From positions 5,044 through 44,880 of the forward strand of contig NZ_DGUN01000001.1 in NCBI RefSeq assembly GCF_002395745.1: a stretch of DNA of 39,837 bases. Direction: 5' to 3'. The position numbers and the translations under genes are program-made. The notes under the pieces are model-generated. The model was given only the letters and a program-made list of their open reading frames with translations, made no database searches and was not told the DNA's origin. The stretch is from Fibrobacter sp. UBA4309. GTDB taxonomy: Bacteria; Fibrobacterota; Fibrobacteria; Fibrobacterales; Fibrobacteraceae. Below are positions 23,444 through 32,463 of the stretch, piece after piece. Each line of letters starts with the position of its first letter. Positions within the stretch are counted from its first letter, which is position 1.

Positions 23444-24667
23444 ATGAAGCTTTTACAGACCCCTCCCGACCTGAACAAGATTGCTCGCCCGAACTGGATT
23501 GAAATCAACCTAGACGCCCTCTGCAACAACATCCAATTTATCCGCAGCCAGATTCCTGCGAACACCAAGATCCTTTTGCCCGTCAAGGCCGATTCTTACG
23601 GCCACGGGAGCCTCGCCTGCTCGTTTGCCGCGAAGTTCGGCGGAGCCGACTACCTGGGTGTGGCCCACATCAGCGAAGGCATGCTGCTCCGCCAGTACGG
23701 CATGGACTTGCCTATCCTGGTACTCGGCCCCTGCACACCCGCCGATTTCGCCTACTTCGTCGAGTTCCAGCTGACCGCCGCCATCACCGACATCCGTACC
23801 GCCATGGCGTTCGACCAGTTCCTGCGCGATACGGGAACCACCTGCAAGGCGCACCTCGCCATCGACACGGGCATGAACCGCTACGGCTTCGACGCCGAGG
23901 ACTTCAACAACATCCGTGCGGCACTCAGCCTCAAGAACCTGCGTTTCGAAGGAATGTTCACGCACCTCGCCACGGCCGACATGCCGGGGAACCCAAAAAC
24001 CGATATACAGATCCAGCGTTTCACGCGCCTTGTGGACGTACTGGAGGCCGAAGGGCTCCGTCCCGAAATCTGCCACTGCAGTAGCTCCGCCGGTACGCTC
24101 ACGCGCCCCGAGAGCCATTTTGACATGGTGCGCCCGGGACTTGCGCTCTACGGCTACAACTGCATGGGGGCGGCTCCGTCCCCGTGGCCCATCAAGCCCG
24201 TCATGAAAATCAAGAGCACCATCCGTCACATCCACGACGTGAAGCCCGGCGAGACGGTGAGCTACGGCGGTTACTGGATGGCTCAGCAGCCCACACGCAT
24301 CGCCACCATCGCCATCGGTTACGGCGACGGCTACCTGCGCGGCGAGTATAACAAGGGATTCGTCTTTATCCGCGGGCAGCTGTGCCCGATTCTCGGGCGC
24401 GTATGCATGGACGCGACGATGGTCGACGTGAGCCACATCCCCGACGTACAGGTCGGCGAAACGGTGGACGTTGTGAACGGTGAACTGGACTTCCGCATCT
24501 CGATGGAAAGCGTCGCCGACGACCACCATACCATCCCGTACGAACTCACGAGCCGCGTGGCACGCCGCCTGTACCGCAAGTACTACTGGAAGAACCGCCT
24601 GGTGCGCTGGGACTACCTGCGCCAGGAATTCGGCGTGCAGGACTACAAGGAATTCCCGCTCCGCTAA
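23444..24667 (+). CDS. alr: Alanine racemase
   Basis: Alr interconverts L- and D-alanine for peptidoglycan. The 407-residue PLP enzyme has the cofactor lysine Lys48 in LLPVKADSYGHG and the catalytic tyrosine at about 274 in VSYGGYW. Other matches are HLAIDTGMNRYGF (about 137-149), HCSSSAGT and LGRVCMDATMVDVS near the C-terminal beta domain. Length is slightly above the usual 370 because of C-terminal residues after RLYRKY. It stands alone, converging with nadD. The D-Ala-D-Ala ligase gene ddl is about 7 kb downstream. Confidence 0.97.
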   Translation: MKLLQTPPDLNKIARPNWIEINLDALCNNIQFIRSQIPANTKILLPVKADSYGHGSLACSFAAKFGGADYLGVAHISEGMLLRQYGMDLPILVLGPCTPADFAYFVEFQLTAAITDIRTAMAFDQFLRDTGTTCKAHLAIDTGMNRYGFDAEDFNNIRAALSLKNLRFEGMFTHLATADMPGNPKTDIQIQRFTRLVDVLEAEGLRPEICHCSSSAGTLTRPESHFDMVRPGLALYGYNCMGAAPSPWPIKPVMKIKSTIRHIHDVKPGETVSYGGYWMAQQPTRIATIAIGYGDGYLRGEYNKGFVFIRGQLCPILGRVCMDATMVDVSHIPDVQVGETVDVVNGELDFRISMESVADDHHTIPYELTSRVARRLYRKYYWKNRLVRWDYLRQEFGVQDYKEFPLR

Positions 24668-24675
24668 TCGCGGAC

Positions 24676-24689
24676 CCCGCAGATGCGGG
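24676..24689. repeat. Small hairpin between alr and nadD
   Basis: CCCGC-agat-GCGGG lies between two convergent genes. It has no T-tract, so it may be a short repeat remnant or a weak terminator. Confidence 0.3.
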
Positions 24690-25316
24690 CTACCCCCTAT
24701 ACAGATCGTGATCGATGATGTAGTCGTAAACCGAAGGCTCCAGGCCTTCCGGGCGTACGTTCCGATTTTTCAATAGGGACCTGCGGATTTCGGTACTGGA
24801 ATACTTGCCGTCGAATCCGCTTTCCGGGCCTACCCAATGCAGAGGAGCATAGCCGTGGGCATTGTGCTGTTCCTCGTCGGGTTTTCCATAGCCCTTGCGC
24901 GCAAAGACAATCAGCTCGAAATCGCGCAGCAGCAAGTGCCCGTTATAGTTCGTCCCGAAAAAATGGAGGGGGTCGCGCCAATGCGGAATTCCCTCATAAG
25001 TATCTGCCCCCGTCAAAAGGCGGAAGTTCACGTCGGGGAAGTTTTCGCGCAATTCGCACAGGAACACATAGGAACCGCGAAAGTCGCCCTTATTGATTTC
25101 CATATCCGAAAGCACCAGGCGCGGGTCGCCTTCCATGGCAAGTTCCAACATGGCAAAGCGGTCTTCCGGGCTTGCGTTGAGAGCCTTGTCCCAACGATCC
25201 GGACTAGGCATGAACCACACCTCGTCGCATAATCCCCTATCCAGGCACGTCTTGGCAACAGTCAGATGGTCCTTGTGTACCGGGTCGAATGCACCGCCGA
25301 GAACGGCCACATTCAT
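24690..25316 (-). CDS. nadD: Nicotinate-nucleotide adenylyltransferase
   Basis: NadD adenylates nicotinate mononucleotide in NAD synthesis. The 208-residue protein starts MNVAVLGGAFDPVHKDHL, with the nucleotidyltransferase motif GGxFDPxHxxH. It has the FMPSPDRWDK loop (about 36-45), LLTGADTYEGIPHW (about 102-115) and SSTEIRRSL near the C-terminus. The ATG at 25316 fits the family N-terminus; earlier in-frame ATGs would overlap the upstream gene. It is the last gene of a five-gene minus-strand unit that also holds rsgA. Confidence 0.95.
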   Translation of the reverse strand: MNVAVLGGAFDPVHKDHLTVAKTCLDRGLCDEVWFMPSPDRWDKALNASPEDRFAMLELAMEGDPRLVLSDMEINKGDFRGSYVFLCELRENFPDVNFRLLTGADTYEGIPHWRDPLHFFGTNYNGHLLLRDFELIVFARKGYGKPDEEQHNAHGYAPLHWVGPESGFDGKYSSTEIRRSLLKNRNVRPEGLEPSVYDYIIDHDLYRG

Positions 25317-25323
25317 TCTTCTA

Positions 25324-25890
25324 TTAGAAAACATACGTAGCAAAACCAATATTAAACTGCAGGCGGCTACCCGAGACCTTCTTGTCGGCGAAGGGATCGT
25401 AATGGCTCAAGACCCAGCGGTAGCTTACTTCTCCGAAAAGCATCGCCTTGCCGAAAAAATGCAGAAGCGAACCGAAGCCTGCACCCCATTCGTTCCAGGC
25501 GACGTCACCCAGGTCGCTCAATTCCTTGACACGCGAATAGTTGCCGACCAGATAGAACTGTCCCAGCAAATGGATGCCCAGCTCTATGTCGAAATCGGAA
25601 TGTTCCACTTCGTAATCGTCACCGTTGTCCGCATTTTCCTTGAAATCAAAGAAACCGTAACCGACACGGGCGAAACCCAGCCCGGGCAGCCACACGCCAA
25701 GCATCGGTTCAATCTGGCGAAGGCCGAGACCGCGTTCCGTGCCCACGCCCGTACCGGAACCGAAGCCGAGGGAAGCGCCCAAAAAGAGCGGCGTACGGAT
25801 GGCGTTCAAGTCGGAAGCCGATTCGCCCTGGGCAAACAACGGAGCCAGAAGGATTCCCAAAACCAGGACCAGGATTTTTTTCGCACCCAT
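25324..25890 (-). CDS. Small outer-membrane beta-barrel-like protein
   Basis: A 188-residue exported protein I cannot place in a named family. The signal peptide (about residues 1-20, ending LFAQG) is clear. The mature part shows alternating hydrophobic and polar stretches with many Gly and aromatic residues, and it ends in Phe (FNIGFATYVF). Both features are typical of eight-strand outer-membrane barrels. It sits between a membrane protein gene and nadD. Confidence 0.75.
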   Translation of the reverse strand: MGAKKILVLVLGILLAPLFAQGESASDLNAIRTPLFLGASLGFGSGTGVGTERGLGLRQIEPMLGVWLPGLGFARVGYGFFDFKENADNGDDYEVEHSDFDIELGIHLLGQFYLVGNYSRVKELSDLGDVAWNEWGAGFGSLLHFFGKAMLFGEVSYRWVLSHYDPFADKKVSGSRLQFNIGFATYVF

Positions 25891-25912
25891 GAACTTTTCA
25901 CCTCACTTAAAA

Positions 25913-26320
25913 CTACAGGACGACAATCAACGCTATACCGAGACCCAGCAGGGCGTTGAGCAAGGCGTCCACCTTGGTAAGCATATAAAATTTTTTCGAC
26001 ACATCGCCCACGCGCAACACATGAACAAGCAGCAAATCCGAACAATAGAGCGTAAAAACGAGCTTTGCGGCCACAAACGCGATTATCCAGAGCGCCAGCC
26101 CCGAAAAATACGTAAGGCCGACGAACACAAGCGAAAGCAACAACGACAGGATAAAATTGGAGCGACGCACCATGTTTTCGTGGGAGTCTGTCTCGGCCGC
26201 CATTTTCTTGAACTCCTGCGTTTTTTCGCACACTGTCGCATAACTCGCGATAAATTCCGAAATATTGTACCCCATCATAATCAGGGACGCCACCAGAGTC
26301 ATCTTAATAGCAATATCCAT
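25913..26320 (-). CDS. Small integral membrane protein
   Basis: A 135-residue protein with four predicted membrane segments (about residues 4-22, 55-75, 76-98 and 115-134). A polar loop between the first two contains KKMAAETDSHENMVRR. No family recognised. It starts 3 bases after the rsgA stop, so it is cotranscribed with rsgA. Confidence 0.75.
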   Translation of the reverse strand: MDIAIKMTLVASLIMMGYNISEFIASYATVCEKTQEFKKMAAETDSHENMVRRSNFILSLLLSLVFVGLTYFSGLALWIIAFVAAKLVFTLYCSDLLLVHVLRVGDVSKKFYMLTKVDALLNALLGLGIALIVVL

Positions 26321-26323
26321 AGC

Positions 26324-27526
26324 CTAATCCCTTGAATTCAAAATTCGCAAATAACTCGCATAGCGAGCTGCAGAAATACGTCCAGATTCGACCGCGGCGC
26401 GCACGGTACAGCCGGCCTCCTTCAAATGCAGGCAGTTGCTGTACTTGCAGGTAAACAGGTCATCTTCAAAAAATCCCGGAAAAATCTTCGCCAGGGTTTC
26501 CGCATCCATGTCGTCTTCGCGATCCAGCCCGATGCTGCGAATCCCCGGAGTATCGATAACGTAGCCGCCACCCGGAAAATCGAACAGGCTCGAAGAGGTC
26601 GTCGTATGACGTCCCTTGCCGTCGCGTTCGCGAACCGCCCCCGTTTCGAGCGCCGCCCCGGGAACAAGCGCGTTCACCAGGGTCGACTTGCCCACCCCGC
26701 TCTGTCCGCTGAACACGGAAGACTTGCCCCGGAGTTCATCACGGAGCCTCTCGAGGCCTACGCCTGTCTTGACACTCACGGGAATCACCTTGTCCACGAT
26801 ACTCATGAAATCACGGATATCGTCGTTCAGATCGGCTTCGCCGTTCGGGAGAAGGTCCATCTTAGTCAGCACAAGCACGAACGGCAAGTTGTTCAGATTT
26901 GCCGCCAGCAAAAAACGATCCATGAAACCATAATTGAATTCAGGCTGCGTCACGCTAGCGACAATCACCACCTGGTCAATGTTCGCGGCCAGCGTCAGCT
27001 TGCGACGAAAACTGTCTCGCGGTCCGGGGCGTTTGAGTTCACTTTTTCGCGGAAGCACACGCACCACGCAATACTTCTGCGAACCCACGCCTTCCCCGCT
27101 ATCTTCGGCGTCGTTCACCTGTCCCAGAAGCACGCGGTCGCCTACCGCCGGAAACTCCCCCAGGGCCTTCGACGTCGTCGCGCGGTACATGGCGGTAACA
27201 GTATTAGACGAAAGGCCGCTTCGCTGGTAGACGATAGACGATAGAGAATTTCTTTCGTCTAAACGGACTTCGCAGGTGCGGCGGTGCACTTCGACCACCA
27301 TCCCCTCGACACAATCCTTTTCATCGATCTTTTCCAGGGGATCCTTGATTTTCTTGATACGGGGATTCTTGAATTCGCGGCTGAAACGTTCCTTGACAGG
27401 GCGTTCGTCAACAACGCCCGACTCCATTTCGCGAAGCACGTCTATACGCCTGCTGCGGTGATCGCGGCGGGTCGGCCTTACGCGACGGAGCGGTTCCGGT
27501 TCGTCATCGAATTCGTTATTTAGCAT
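26324..27526 (-). CDS. rsgA: Ribosome small subunit GTPase RsgA with repeat-derived insert
   Basis: RsgA is a circularly permuted GTPase that helps 30S subunit maturation. The 400-residue protein has a basic N-terminal extension (1-70), an OB fold (about 72-165) and the GTPase motifs in permuted order: LTKMD (G4), then GQSGVGKST (G1), RHTTT (G2) and DTPG (G3). The C-terminal zinc motif is CxxxxCxHxxxxxC (CKYSNCLHLKEAGC). Residues about 88-108 of the OB fold are encoded by a dispersed AGACGAAAG hairpin repeat (27204-27262). This explains part of the extra length over the usual 300-350 residues. The upstream 91-residue gene overlaps its start by 11 bases. Confidence 0.95.
   Translation of the reverse strand: MLNNEFDDEPEPLRRVRPTRRDHRSRRIDVLREMESGVVDERPVKERFSREFKNPRIKKIKDPLEKIDEKDCVEGMVVEVHRRTCEVRLDERNSLSSIVYQRSGLSSNTVTAMYRATTSKALGEFPAVGDRVLLGQVNDAEDSGEGVGSQKYCVVRVLPRKSELKRPGPRDSFRRKLTLAANIDQVVIVASVTQPEFNYGFMDRFLLAANLNNLPFVLVLTKMDLLPNGEADLNDDIRDFMSIVDKVIPVSVKTGVGLERLRDELRGKSSVFSGQSGVGKSTLVNALVPGAALETGAVRERDGKGRHTTTSSSLFDFPGGGYVIDTPGIRSIGLDREDDMDAETLAKIFPGFFEDDLFTCKYSNCLHLKEAGCTVRAAVESGRISAARYASYLRILNSRD
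27204..27262. repeat. AGACGAAAG hairpin element inside rsgA
   Basis: TTAGACGAAAG (27204-27214) and CTTTCGTCTAA (27252-27262) are perfect 11-bp inverted arms. CCGCTTCGC and the tandem TAGACGATAGACGATAGA lie between them. The element shares the order AGACGAAAG, CGCTTCG and TAGACGA with the intergenic copy at 4940-4983. It keeps the rsgA reading frame open. Confidence 0.65.
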
Positions 27527-27791
27527 CTTTCCTGCAATTTAGAAAATCGGGCAAGGTCTTTTCGAGTTCCTCTTCTGTGACAGGCCTGTTCTGACGAATC
27601 GATTCCATCAAGAAATGGATAGCCTTGAGCCTGCCGTTGCACTTTTCGATGCAGTTGTCGTAAAAGCCCTTCGTTTTATAGTCACCTTCGTTGATATGCT
27701 CCGACGCATACAGGAAATGTTCCACGCAGATGGAAAGCTGTTCCGCTTCTGCGCGCAGGTCTACCAGATTACTCTTTGTAAAAAAAGGCAT
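27516..27791 (-). CDS. Hypothetical 91-residue protein
   Basis: A small soluble protein, probably all helical, that I do not recognise. It contains two Cys (ICVEHF and NCIEKCNG areas) and a C-terminal acidic helix (VTEEELEKTLPDFL). Its last 11 bases overlap the rsgA start, suggesting coupling and real expression. A TACATTTA element on the minus strand ends 4 bases before its ATG, and no ribosome-binding site is visible. It heads the rsgA-nadD unit. Confidence 0.75.
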   Translation of the reverse strand: MPFFTKSNLVDLRAEAEQLSICVEHFLYASEHINEGDYKTKGFYDNCIEKCNGRLKAIHFLMESIRQNRPVTEEELEKTLPDFLNCRKDAK

Positions 27792-27795
27792 AAGA

Positions 27796-27803
27796 TAAAT
27801 GTA
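27796..27803 (-). promoter_or_regulatory. TAnnTTT element before the 91-residue gene
   Basis: On the minus strand TACATTTA (27803 to 27796) is followed by TCTT and then the ATG. Spacing and lack of a ribosome-binding site match the other elements of this group. Confidence 0.45.
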
Positions 27804-27818
27804 GCAATTAACTCAGCT

Positions 27819-29405
27819 TTAATTCTTTTGCATATATGGCCTGGCGTCTACAATTCCCTTGCCCCTGACACAACGGACATACGCACCTGTACGTTTTAAT
27901 TGCGAAGTATTGTTGTAATCATCATCTTTAGAATTACGATAGATGATTACAGCATACGCATTGTCTTTTATAACGGAATTATGCGTTCCGGTAAGAAGGA
28001 AGCGTACTTCATAGCCGACGGCCTTATATTCACCCTTATCGCTCCGGTAGCCTCCCGGCAAAGCAGAGAAACCGGTGATATTGTTATATTCCGTACTCTG
28101 GAGGCTATCCCATATGGCGATATCGCGGGTCGTATATCTCCAGTCATAGGTGCCGCACAGTCGACCAGAGAACAACCAAAGAGAACTGAACTCGTCTGCC
28201 GTCGGCACATGCCAACCTTCTGGGCAGATTCCCTGATACCATTCGAAATTCTTGATAGCGCTATCGTTATAGGCATCGGGCAAGTCCAGCGCCCCGGACC
28301 AATCGTAAAGACGTCCAAATTTATCGCAATACATCTTGTCGTTATTGTAGCACCAGGTATGTCCAGCAAGGTTCGGGTATTTCACAGAATCGACATAGTT
28401 CAGGCTTTTCGCAAAGAATTCGTTCATGCCGATGGTTACCGTCGGATACACGGTTCCGTCACGCGGATCGGTAAAGGAACCTTCCATTGGCAAGTCTTCC
28501 AGCTCGATTTCCGGTTCATTTTCCCGATAGCAAGTTCCGCTCAAGCAATAGACATAGCCATCTATTTCCGATACATAATGCGTCTGTCGAGGTTTGCAAT
28601 TATGATCCGTACCGTAGCATCCGCGTTTTTTCAAGGAATCTATTGTCGGGAACGTATCGGCCATTGCCTTATGCGCAGAATCCAGGTAGTCCGTTATATT
28701 GTATCTCGTAATGGCACTGGAATCGTTTATGGTAAACAGCTTGTCTACTTGAATGCAACCATCCAGTGCAATTGCCTTATTAACCGGGACCTTTACGTAA
28801 TTGATCTTATCCACTTCGTTCTTGGTGAAGTAAAGCACAAACGTCTCCACGGACGTATTGCTGATATTATTCTTTCTATACCGGTCCATTTCTTCCAGAG
28901 TGAAACGTACGCTATACCAGCCATTTTCGTTTAGGCTATCCGCAAGAAAAATCCTGTTCGTTATAACCGAATAAATAGTTCCCGAGCCACTGCCACCGAT
29001 AAACCCATAGTGCATTTCGGCATAGACATTCCCTGTCGGTTGCACATCGCTTCTGAAGTTTGCATACAGGTAGTGCACGGAATCCAAGTCGTCGAGACAA
29101 ATCTTGTCGACATACAGCAACGTATCTTTCGCAGAGAGCGTTTCTTTCCACTTGCTACCGGCATTAGAACTGCTAGATTCCGTCTTGCCGCTCGACTTGG
29201 CCGAGTCACTGGATTTGGCAGAACTGTCGGATTTTCCCGAGCTGCTGGATTCTTCTGTATTTCCCGATTCCGAAGAATCTTCGGTTCCGTCGGAAAGCGG
29301 AACGATAACGGGGGCCTGATTTTCTTCCCACCCCGAAGAGCTGTCATCACCGCATGCGCCTAGGAGCAGCATTGCGGGCAATAAAAAAAATGCTATTTTA
29401 TTCAT
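27819..29405 (-). CDS. FISUMP-domain lipoprotein (second paralogue)
   Basis: A 528-residue lipoprotein with lipobox LLGAC (Cys18). A long Ser/Glu/Lys-rich linker follows (about 40-85, SSSSGKSDSSAKSS style). A middle region of about 200 residues (90-295) is not recognised and is beta-rich with several Cys. One C-terminal FISUMP domain (about 305-520) has FTDPRDGTVYPTVTIG, AKSLNY, KFGRLYDW, ICPEGWHVPTADEF, LPGGYRS and VRCVRG. It shares the domain and linker style with the 607-residue paralogue but has one repeat instead of three. It diverges from the UbiA gene. Confidence 0.92.
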   Translation of the reverse strand: MNKIAFFLLPAMLLLGACGDDSSSGWEENQAPVIVPLSDGTEDSSESGNTEESSSSGKSDSSAKSSDSAKSSGKTESSSSNAGSKWKETLSAKDTLLYVDKICLDDLDSVHYLYANFRSDVQPTGNVYAEMHYGFIGGSGSGTIYSVITNRIFLADSLNENGWYSVRFTLEEMDRYRKNNISNTSVETFVLYFTKNEVDKINYVKVPVNKAIALDGCIQVDKLFTINDSSAITRYNITDYLDSAHKAMADTFPTIDSLKKRGCYGTDHNCKPRQTHYVSEIDGYVYCLSGTCYRENEPEIELEDLPMEGSFTDPRDGTVYPTVTIGMNEFFAKSLNYVDSVKYPNLAGHTWCYNNDKMYCDKFGRLYDWSGALDLPDAYNDSAIKNFEWYQGICPEGWHVPTADEFSSLWLFSGRLCGTYDWRYTTRDIAIWDSLQSTEYNNITGFSALPGGYRSDKGEYKAVGYEVRFLLTGTHNSVIKDNAYAVIIYRNSKDDDYNNTSQLKRTGAYVRCVRGKGIVDARPYMQKN

Positions 29406-29459
29406 TGCGAATCCCGTGTTCTAGTATCTCGAGAAAATATACAAAAAAGGTCCAGCAAG

Positions 29460-30365
29460 ATGTCTTTCGCCTTAATCAAGATGACCCGCCCGATAAACAT
29501 CGTCATCGCCTTGGTGACCCTTGCCATCGGCTATCACCTGCTATCGGCATTGCCCGTATCCAACCAAGGAATGCGGGTTGGAATCAACTGGATTTCTCTT
29601 GTTTTGCAGGCTCTGGGTTTTACGTTTGCCATTGCCTTTGCAAACATCCAGAACGATATTCTCGACCTCGATAGCGACAAGCTAAACCGCCCGGAACGTC
29701 CGCTCGTGAGCGGCAAGGTATCGGTCACGGCGGCGCGGAGGGCGTGGATTATCTTGCTCGTTCTTGCCATAGCGAGCGGACTTGCCGACAGCCTTATCTC
29801 CAAGACCAACTGGACCGCAAGCATTTTCTTTGTTCTTCTTTCAGGAGTACTAATAGCCTACAACAAGTGGCTCAAGCACATTCCTCTCCTTAAGAACATG
29901 ACTGTCGCCTTCCTGTGCGCAACCCCGCTGCTTCTATGCTTTGTATACCCTACCGGTATCCGCGAAACAGAAGATTTTGCTCTGGAAATTTCTGACAAGA
30001 TCGGATTCCTCTACCCTGCTATTTTGTTCGCTTTTTTACTAACAACCGCTCGTGAAATCTACAAGGATCTGGAAGACGAAACGGGAGACCTCAAGGCCGG
30101 CATCATGACATTCCCGCTAATTGCAGGAGCCCCTACCGCCAGGCGTTTGGCCGCATTCATCTGCATTTTCAGTTGGGCCATATTGCCGCTTCCCGTTGTG
30201 CAGGGATACTACCCGACGATGTTCCTGATTATCACCGGGGTCGTATTTACCCCGACGATTCTCGCCATCCTGATTTTTGCGCACAGGAAAAATTACCGCA
30301 GGGCACAAAAACTCGTAAAGGTCGCCATGTTCGCAGGGCTCGCCGCCCTGGTCGTCAGTTGCTAA
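29460..30365 (+). CDS. UbiA-family prenyltransferase
   Basis: A 301-residue integral membrane prenyltransferase with about eight or nine hydrophobic segments. The two Asp-rich motifs that bind magnesium and prenyl diphosphate are present: NDILDLDSDKLNRPERP (residues 65-81), and a second in REIYKDLEDETGDLKAG (about 196-212). UbiA enzymes transfer prenyl groups to quinone precursors, heme or glycerol phosphate. The first motif resembles the geranylgeranylglycerol-phosphate transferase-like group found in the Bacteroidetes relatives, but substrate cannot be told from the sequence. AAAGG lies about 9 bases before the ATG. Confidence 0.9.
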   Translation: MSFALIKMTRPINIVIALVTLAIGYHLLSALPVSNQGMRVGINWISLVLQALGFTFAIAFANIQNDILDLDSDKLNRPERPLVSGKVSVTAARRAWIILLVLAIASGLADSLISKTNWTASIFFVLLSGVLIAYNKWLKHIPLLKNMTVAFLCATPLLLCFVYPTGIRETEDFALEISDKIGFLYPAILFAFLLTTAREIYKDLEDETGDLKAGIMTFPLIAGAPTARRLAAFICIFSWAILPLPVVQGYYPTMFLIITGVVFTPTILAILIFAHRKNYRRAQKLVKVAMFAGLAALVVSC

Positions 30366-30374
30366 GCCTAAAGG

Positions 30375-31295
30375 TTATACCTGGCTGAAGGTCCACTTGA
30401 CGTGGTCCAGCATAAATTCATGTGCATCGAAAACCAGACCGAACTGGTCCTTGATTCGGCTGACGTCGAAAAGCATCGGGTCGTCGGACCAGCCAAGGTC
30501 CTTTTCCACGATTTTGGATTTGCAGCCGGGTTTCTGGGCAATCATCATCTCGGCAATTTCCTTCCAGCTCATCCAGACTTCGCCCAAGCCGAGGAAGATT
30601 TCCTCGTTCTTTTCGGATTCCAGCACCTTCAGGTAGAGTTCTGCCTGCTGGCTAGCATGGATAAACTGGGTACCGTCGTTCTTGACGATATGGATATCGC
30701 GGTCTTCCTTGACGGCCAACGCCATCTCGAAGAAGCGGCGGTCCGGCTGGGAACACCCGTCAGGGAACGCCGGATTGCCGAACGTGTAGCCCGGACGGAT
30801 AATGTTGCGCTGCATCTTGACTTCGGGGAACTGGCTGCCGTAGCCGTGCGTAAAGCCAAGCACAAAGGCCTCTCCCGCCGCCTTGGTGGCACCATAAAGG
30901 TCCATCGGGAGGTTACTCGTGACTTCGCGCATGGAAGGGCGCATGCGGCCCATAGCCGCGGTGCTGCTGGTGTAGATGAACTTCTGGCAACCAGCCTTCG
31001 CCGCCATTTCAAGCAGCTTGACGGTCGCACGGGTGTCGTTCATGAGCATTGCCGAAGGCGTATCGCCCCAACCAAGGGCAATATGGATACAGGCGTCGCA
31101 GCCGACAAGGCCCTCGCCCATCTTGTCGAAGTCCGTAAGCGAAGCTTCTACAAAACTGACTTTGGGCTGACTACGCAACGAAGGAACCTTATTGGGGTGT
31201 CTCGTGGCAATGACGACCTCGTGGTTCGCTTCCAGGAGCGACTTGACCACATAATGCCCAATAAAACCAGTTCCGCCTGTAACAAAAACACGCAT
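30375..31295 (-). CDS. NAD-dependent epimerase/dehydratase (extended SDR)
   Basis: A 306-residue extended short-chain dehydrogenase. It has the N-terminal cofactor loop VTGGTGFIGHYV, a Ser/Thr in YTSSTAAMG and the catalytic YxxxK in LYGATKAAG. The rest resembles UDP-sugar epimerases and dihydroflavonol-reductase-like enzymes; the substrate is not evident. I chose the ATG at 31295 because GGGAGG lies 5 bases upstream and the family N-terminus begins there. An upstream in-frame ATG would add 12 unrelated residues. It converges with the UbiA gene, leaving 9 bases. Confidence 0.9.
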   Translation of the reverse strand: MRVFVTGGTGFIGHYVVKSLLEANHEVVIATRHPNKVPSLRSQPKVSFVEASLTDFDKMGEGLVGCDACIHIALGWGDTPSAMLMNDTRATVKLLEMAAKAGCQKFIYTSSTAAMGRMRPSMREVTSNLPMDLYGATKAAGEAFVLGFTHGYGSQFPEVKMQRNIIRPGYTFGNPAFPDGCSQPDRRFFEMALAVKEDRDIHIVKNDGTQFIHASQQAELYLKVLESEKNEEIFLGLGEVWMSWKEIAEMMIAQKPGCKSKIVEKDLGWSDDPMLFDVSRIKDQFGLVFDAHEFMLDHVKWTFSQV

Positions 31296-31418
31296 GGATA
31301 CCTCCCATCTAGTACATAAAAATATAAACAATACGGAGCAGGCAAAACAACCCCAAAAACATGCTCAGCATGCTTTTTACTACATTATCCGCAAAGGTTT
31401 TATTCTAAAGAGGTTGTT

Positions 31419-32453
31419 ATGTCTCGTCTTCGCGTGCTTGTACTGATGGGCGGACCGTCCACCGAACACGATGTTTCCGTTGTAAGCGGCACAGGAGTTG
31501 TCCGTGCCATGAACCCGGAACGCTACAATATCCACCCTGTGCTTATCGACAAGGACGGAACCTGGCACTGGTCCGCCCGTGAACTTTCCCCCTACCAGAA
31601 GGACAACTTCTCGGTGAACTACTTCAGGAGCCTCGAAGGTTCGGCTGCCTGCACCAAGAAGAACCCCGCCCTTTCCGAACTCCCGGCCGCAGACATCGCC
31701 TTTTTGGCCCTCCACGGCAAATGGGGCGAAGACGGCCATATCCAGGCCCTGCTCGAAAACTGGGGCATTCCCTATACCGGATGCGGCCTTCTGGCATCGG
31801 CCCTCGCCATGGACAAGATCAAGTCCAAGGAAATCTACAGGGCCAACGGCATCCCGACGCCGCCCTACCGCGTCATCTGGAAGCACAGTTTTACAGGCGA
31901 TACGCTCGTGAGCGTCGCCGACGAACTCGGATTCCCGCTGGTCATCAAGGATCCGCTGGGAGGTTCCTCTATTGGTATCGGCATCGCGAAAGACATGGAC
32001 GAAGCCGGCAAGATTGTGCAGGACCTGTTCAAGGATTCGAACCGCCTGCTCTGCGAAAAGTTCATTGCCGGCGGTGAAGCCAGCTGCGGCTATATCGAAG
32101 ACGAAAAGCCGCTCCCGCCCACCGAAATGCGCATGACGACCCGCGAATACTTCGACTTCGAGGCCAAGTACAACGGCGAATGCCAGGAAGTGACCCCAGC
32201 GGAATTCGCACCGGAACTCACAGCCCGCATCCAGGAACTCGTGAAGAACGCCCACTACGCCCTGGGCGGTGCAGGTTACAGCCGTACCGACGTCCGCATC
32301 ACGAAGGACGGGGAGCTGTTCGCCATCGAGACGAATACGCTGCCGGGCATGACCCCGACCTCGCTCCTGCCACAGCAGGCCGCCTGCAACGGCATTACCT
32401 ACAGCCAGCTCATCGACATGATTATCGACAAGAGCATCGCGATCAAGAGGTAA
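31419..32453 (+). CDS. ddl: D-alanine--D-alanine ligase
   Basis: Ddl joins two D-Ala for peptidoglycan precursors. The 344-residue ATP-grasp enzyme has VLMGGPSTEHDVSVVSG at the N-terminus, FLALHGKWGEDGHIQ (about 92-106), PYTGCGLLASALAMDK and the ATP loop PLGGSSIGIG (about 180-189). The C-terminal metal site is ETNTLPGMTPTSLLP. AAAGAGG lies about 6 bases before the ATG. The gene is followed by a 200-bp repeat-rich stretch before tsaB. Confidence 0.97.
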   Translation: MSRLRVLVLMGGPSTEHDVSVVSGTGVVRAMNPERYNIHPVLIDKDGTWHWSARELSPYQKDNFSVNYFRSLEGSAACTKKNPALSELPAADIAFLALHGKWGEDGHIQALLENWGIPYTGCGLLASALAMDKIKSKEIYRANGIPTPPYRVIWKHSFTGDTLVSVADELGFPLVIKDPLGGSSIGIGIAKDMDEAGKIVQDLFKDSNRLLCEKFIAGGEASCGYIEDEKPLPPTEMRMTTREYFDFEAKYNGECQEVTPAEFAPELTARIQELVKNAHYALGGAGYSRTDVRITKDGELFAIETNTLPGMTPTSLLPQQAACNGITYSQLIDMIIDKSIAIKR

Positions 32454-32463
32454 TTCGGAAAAA

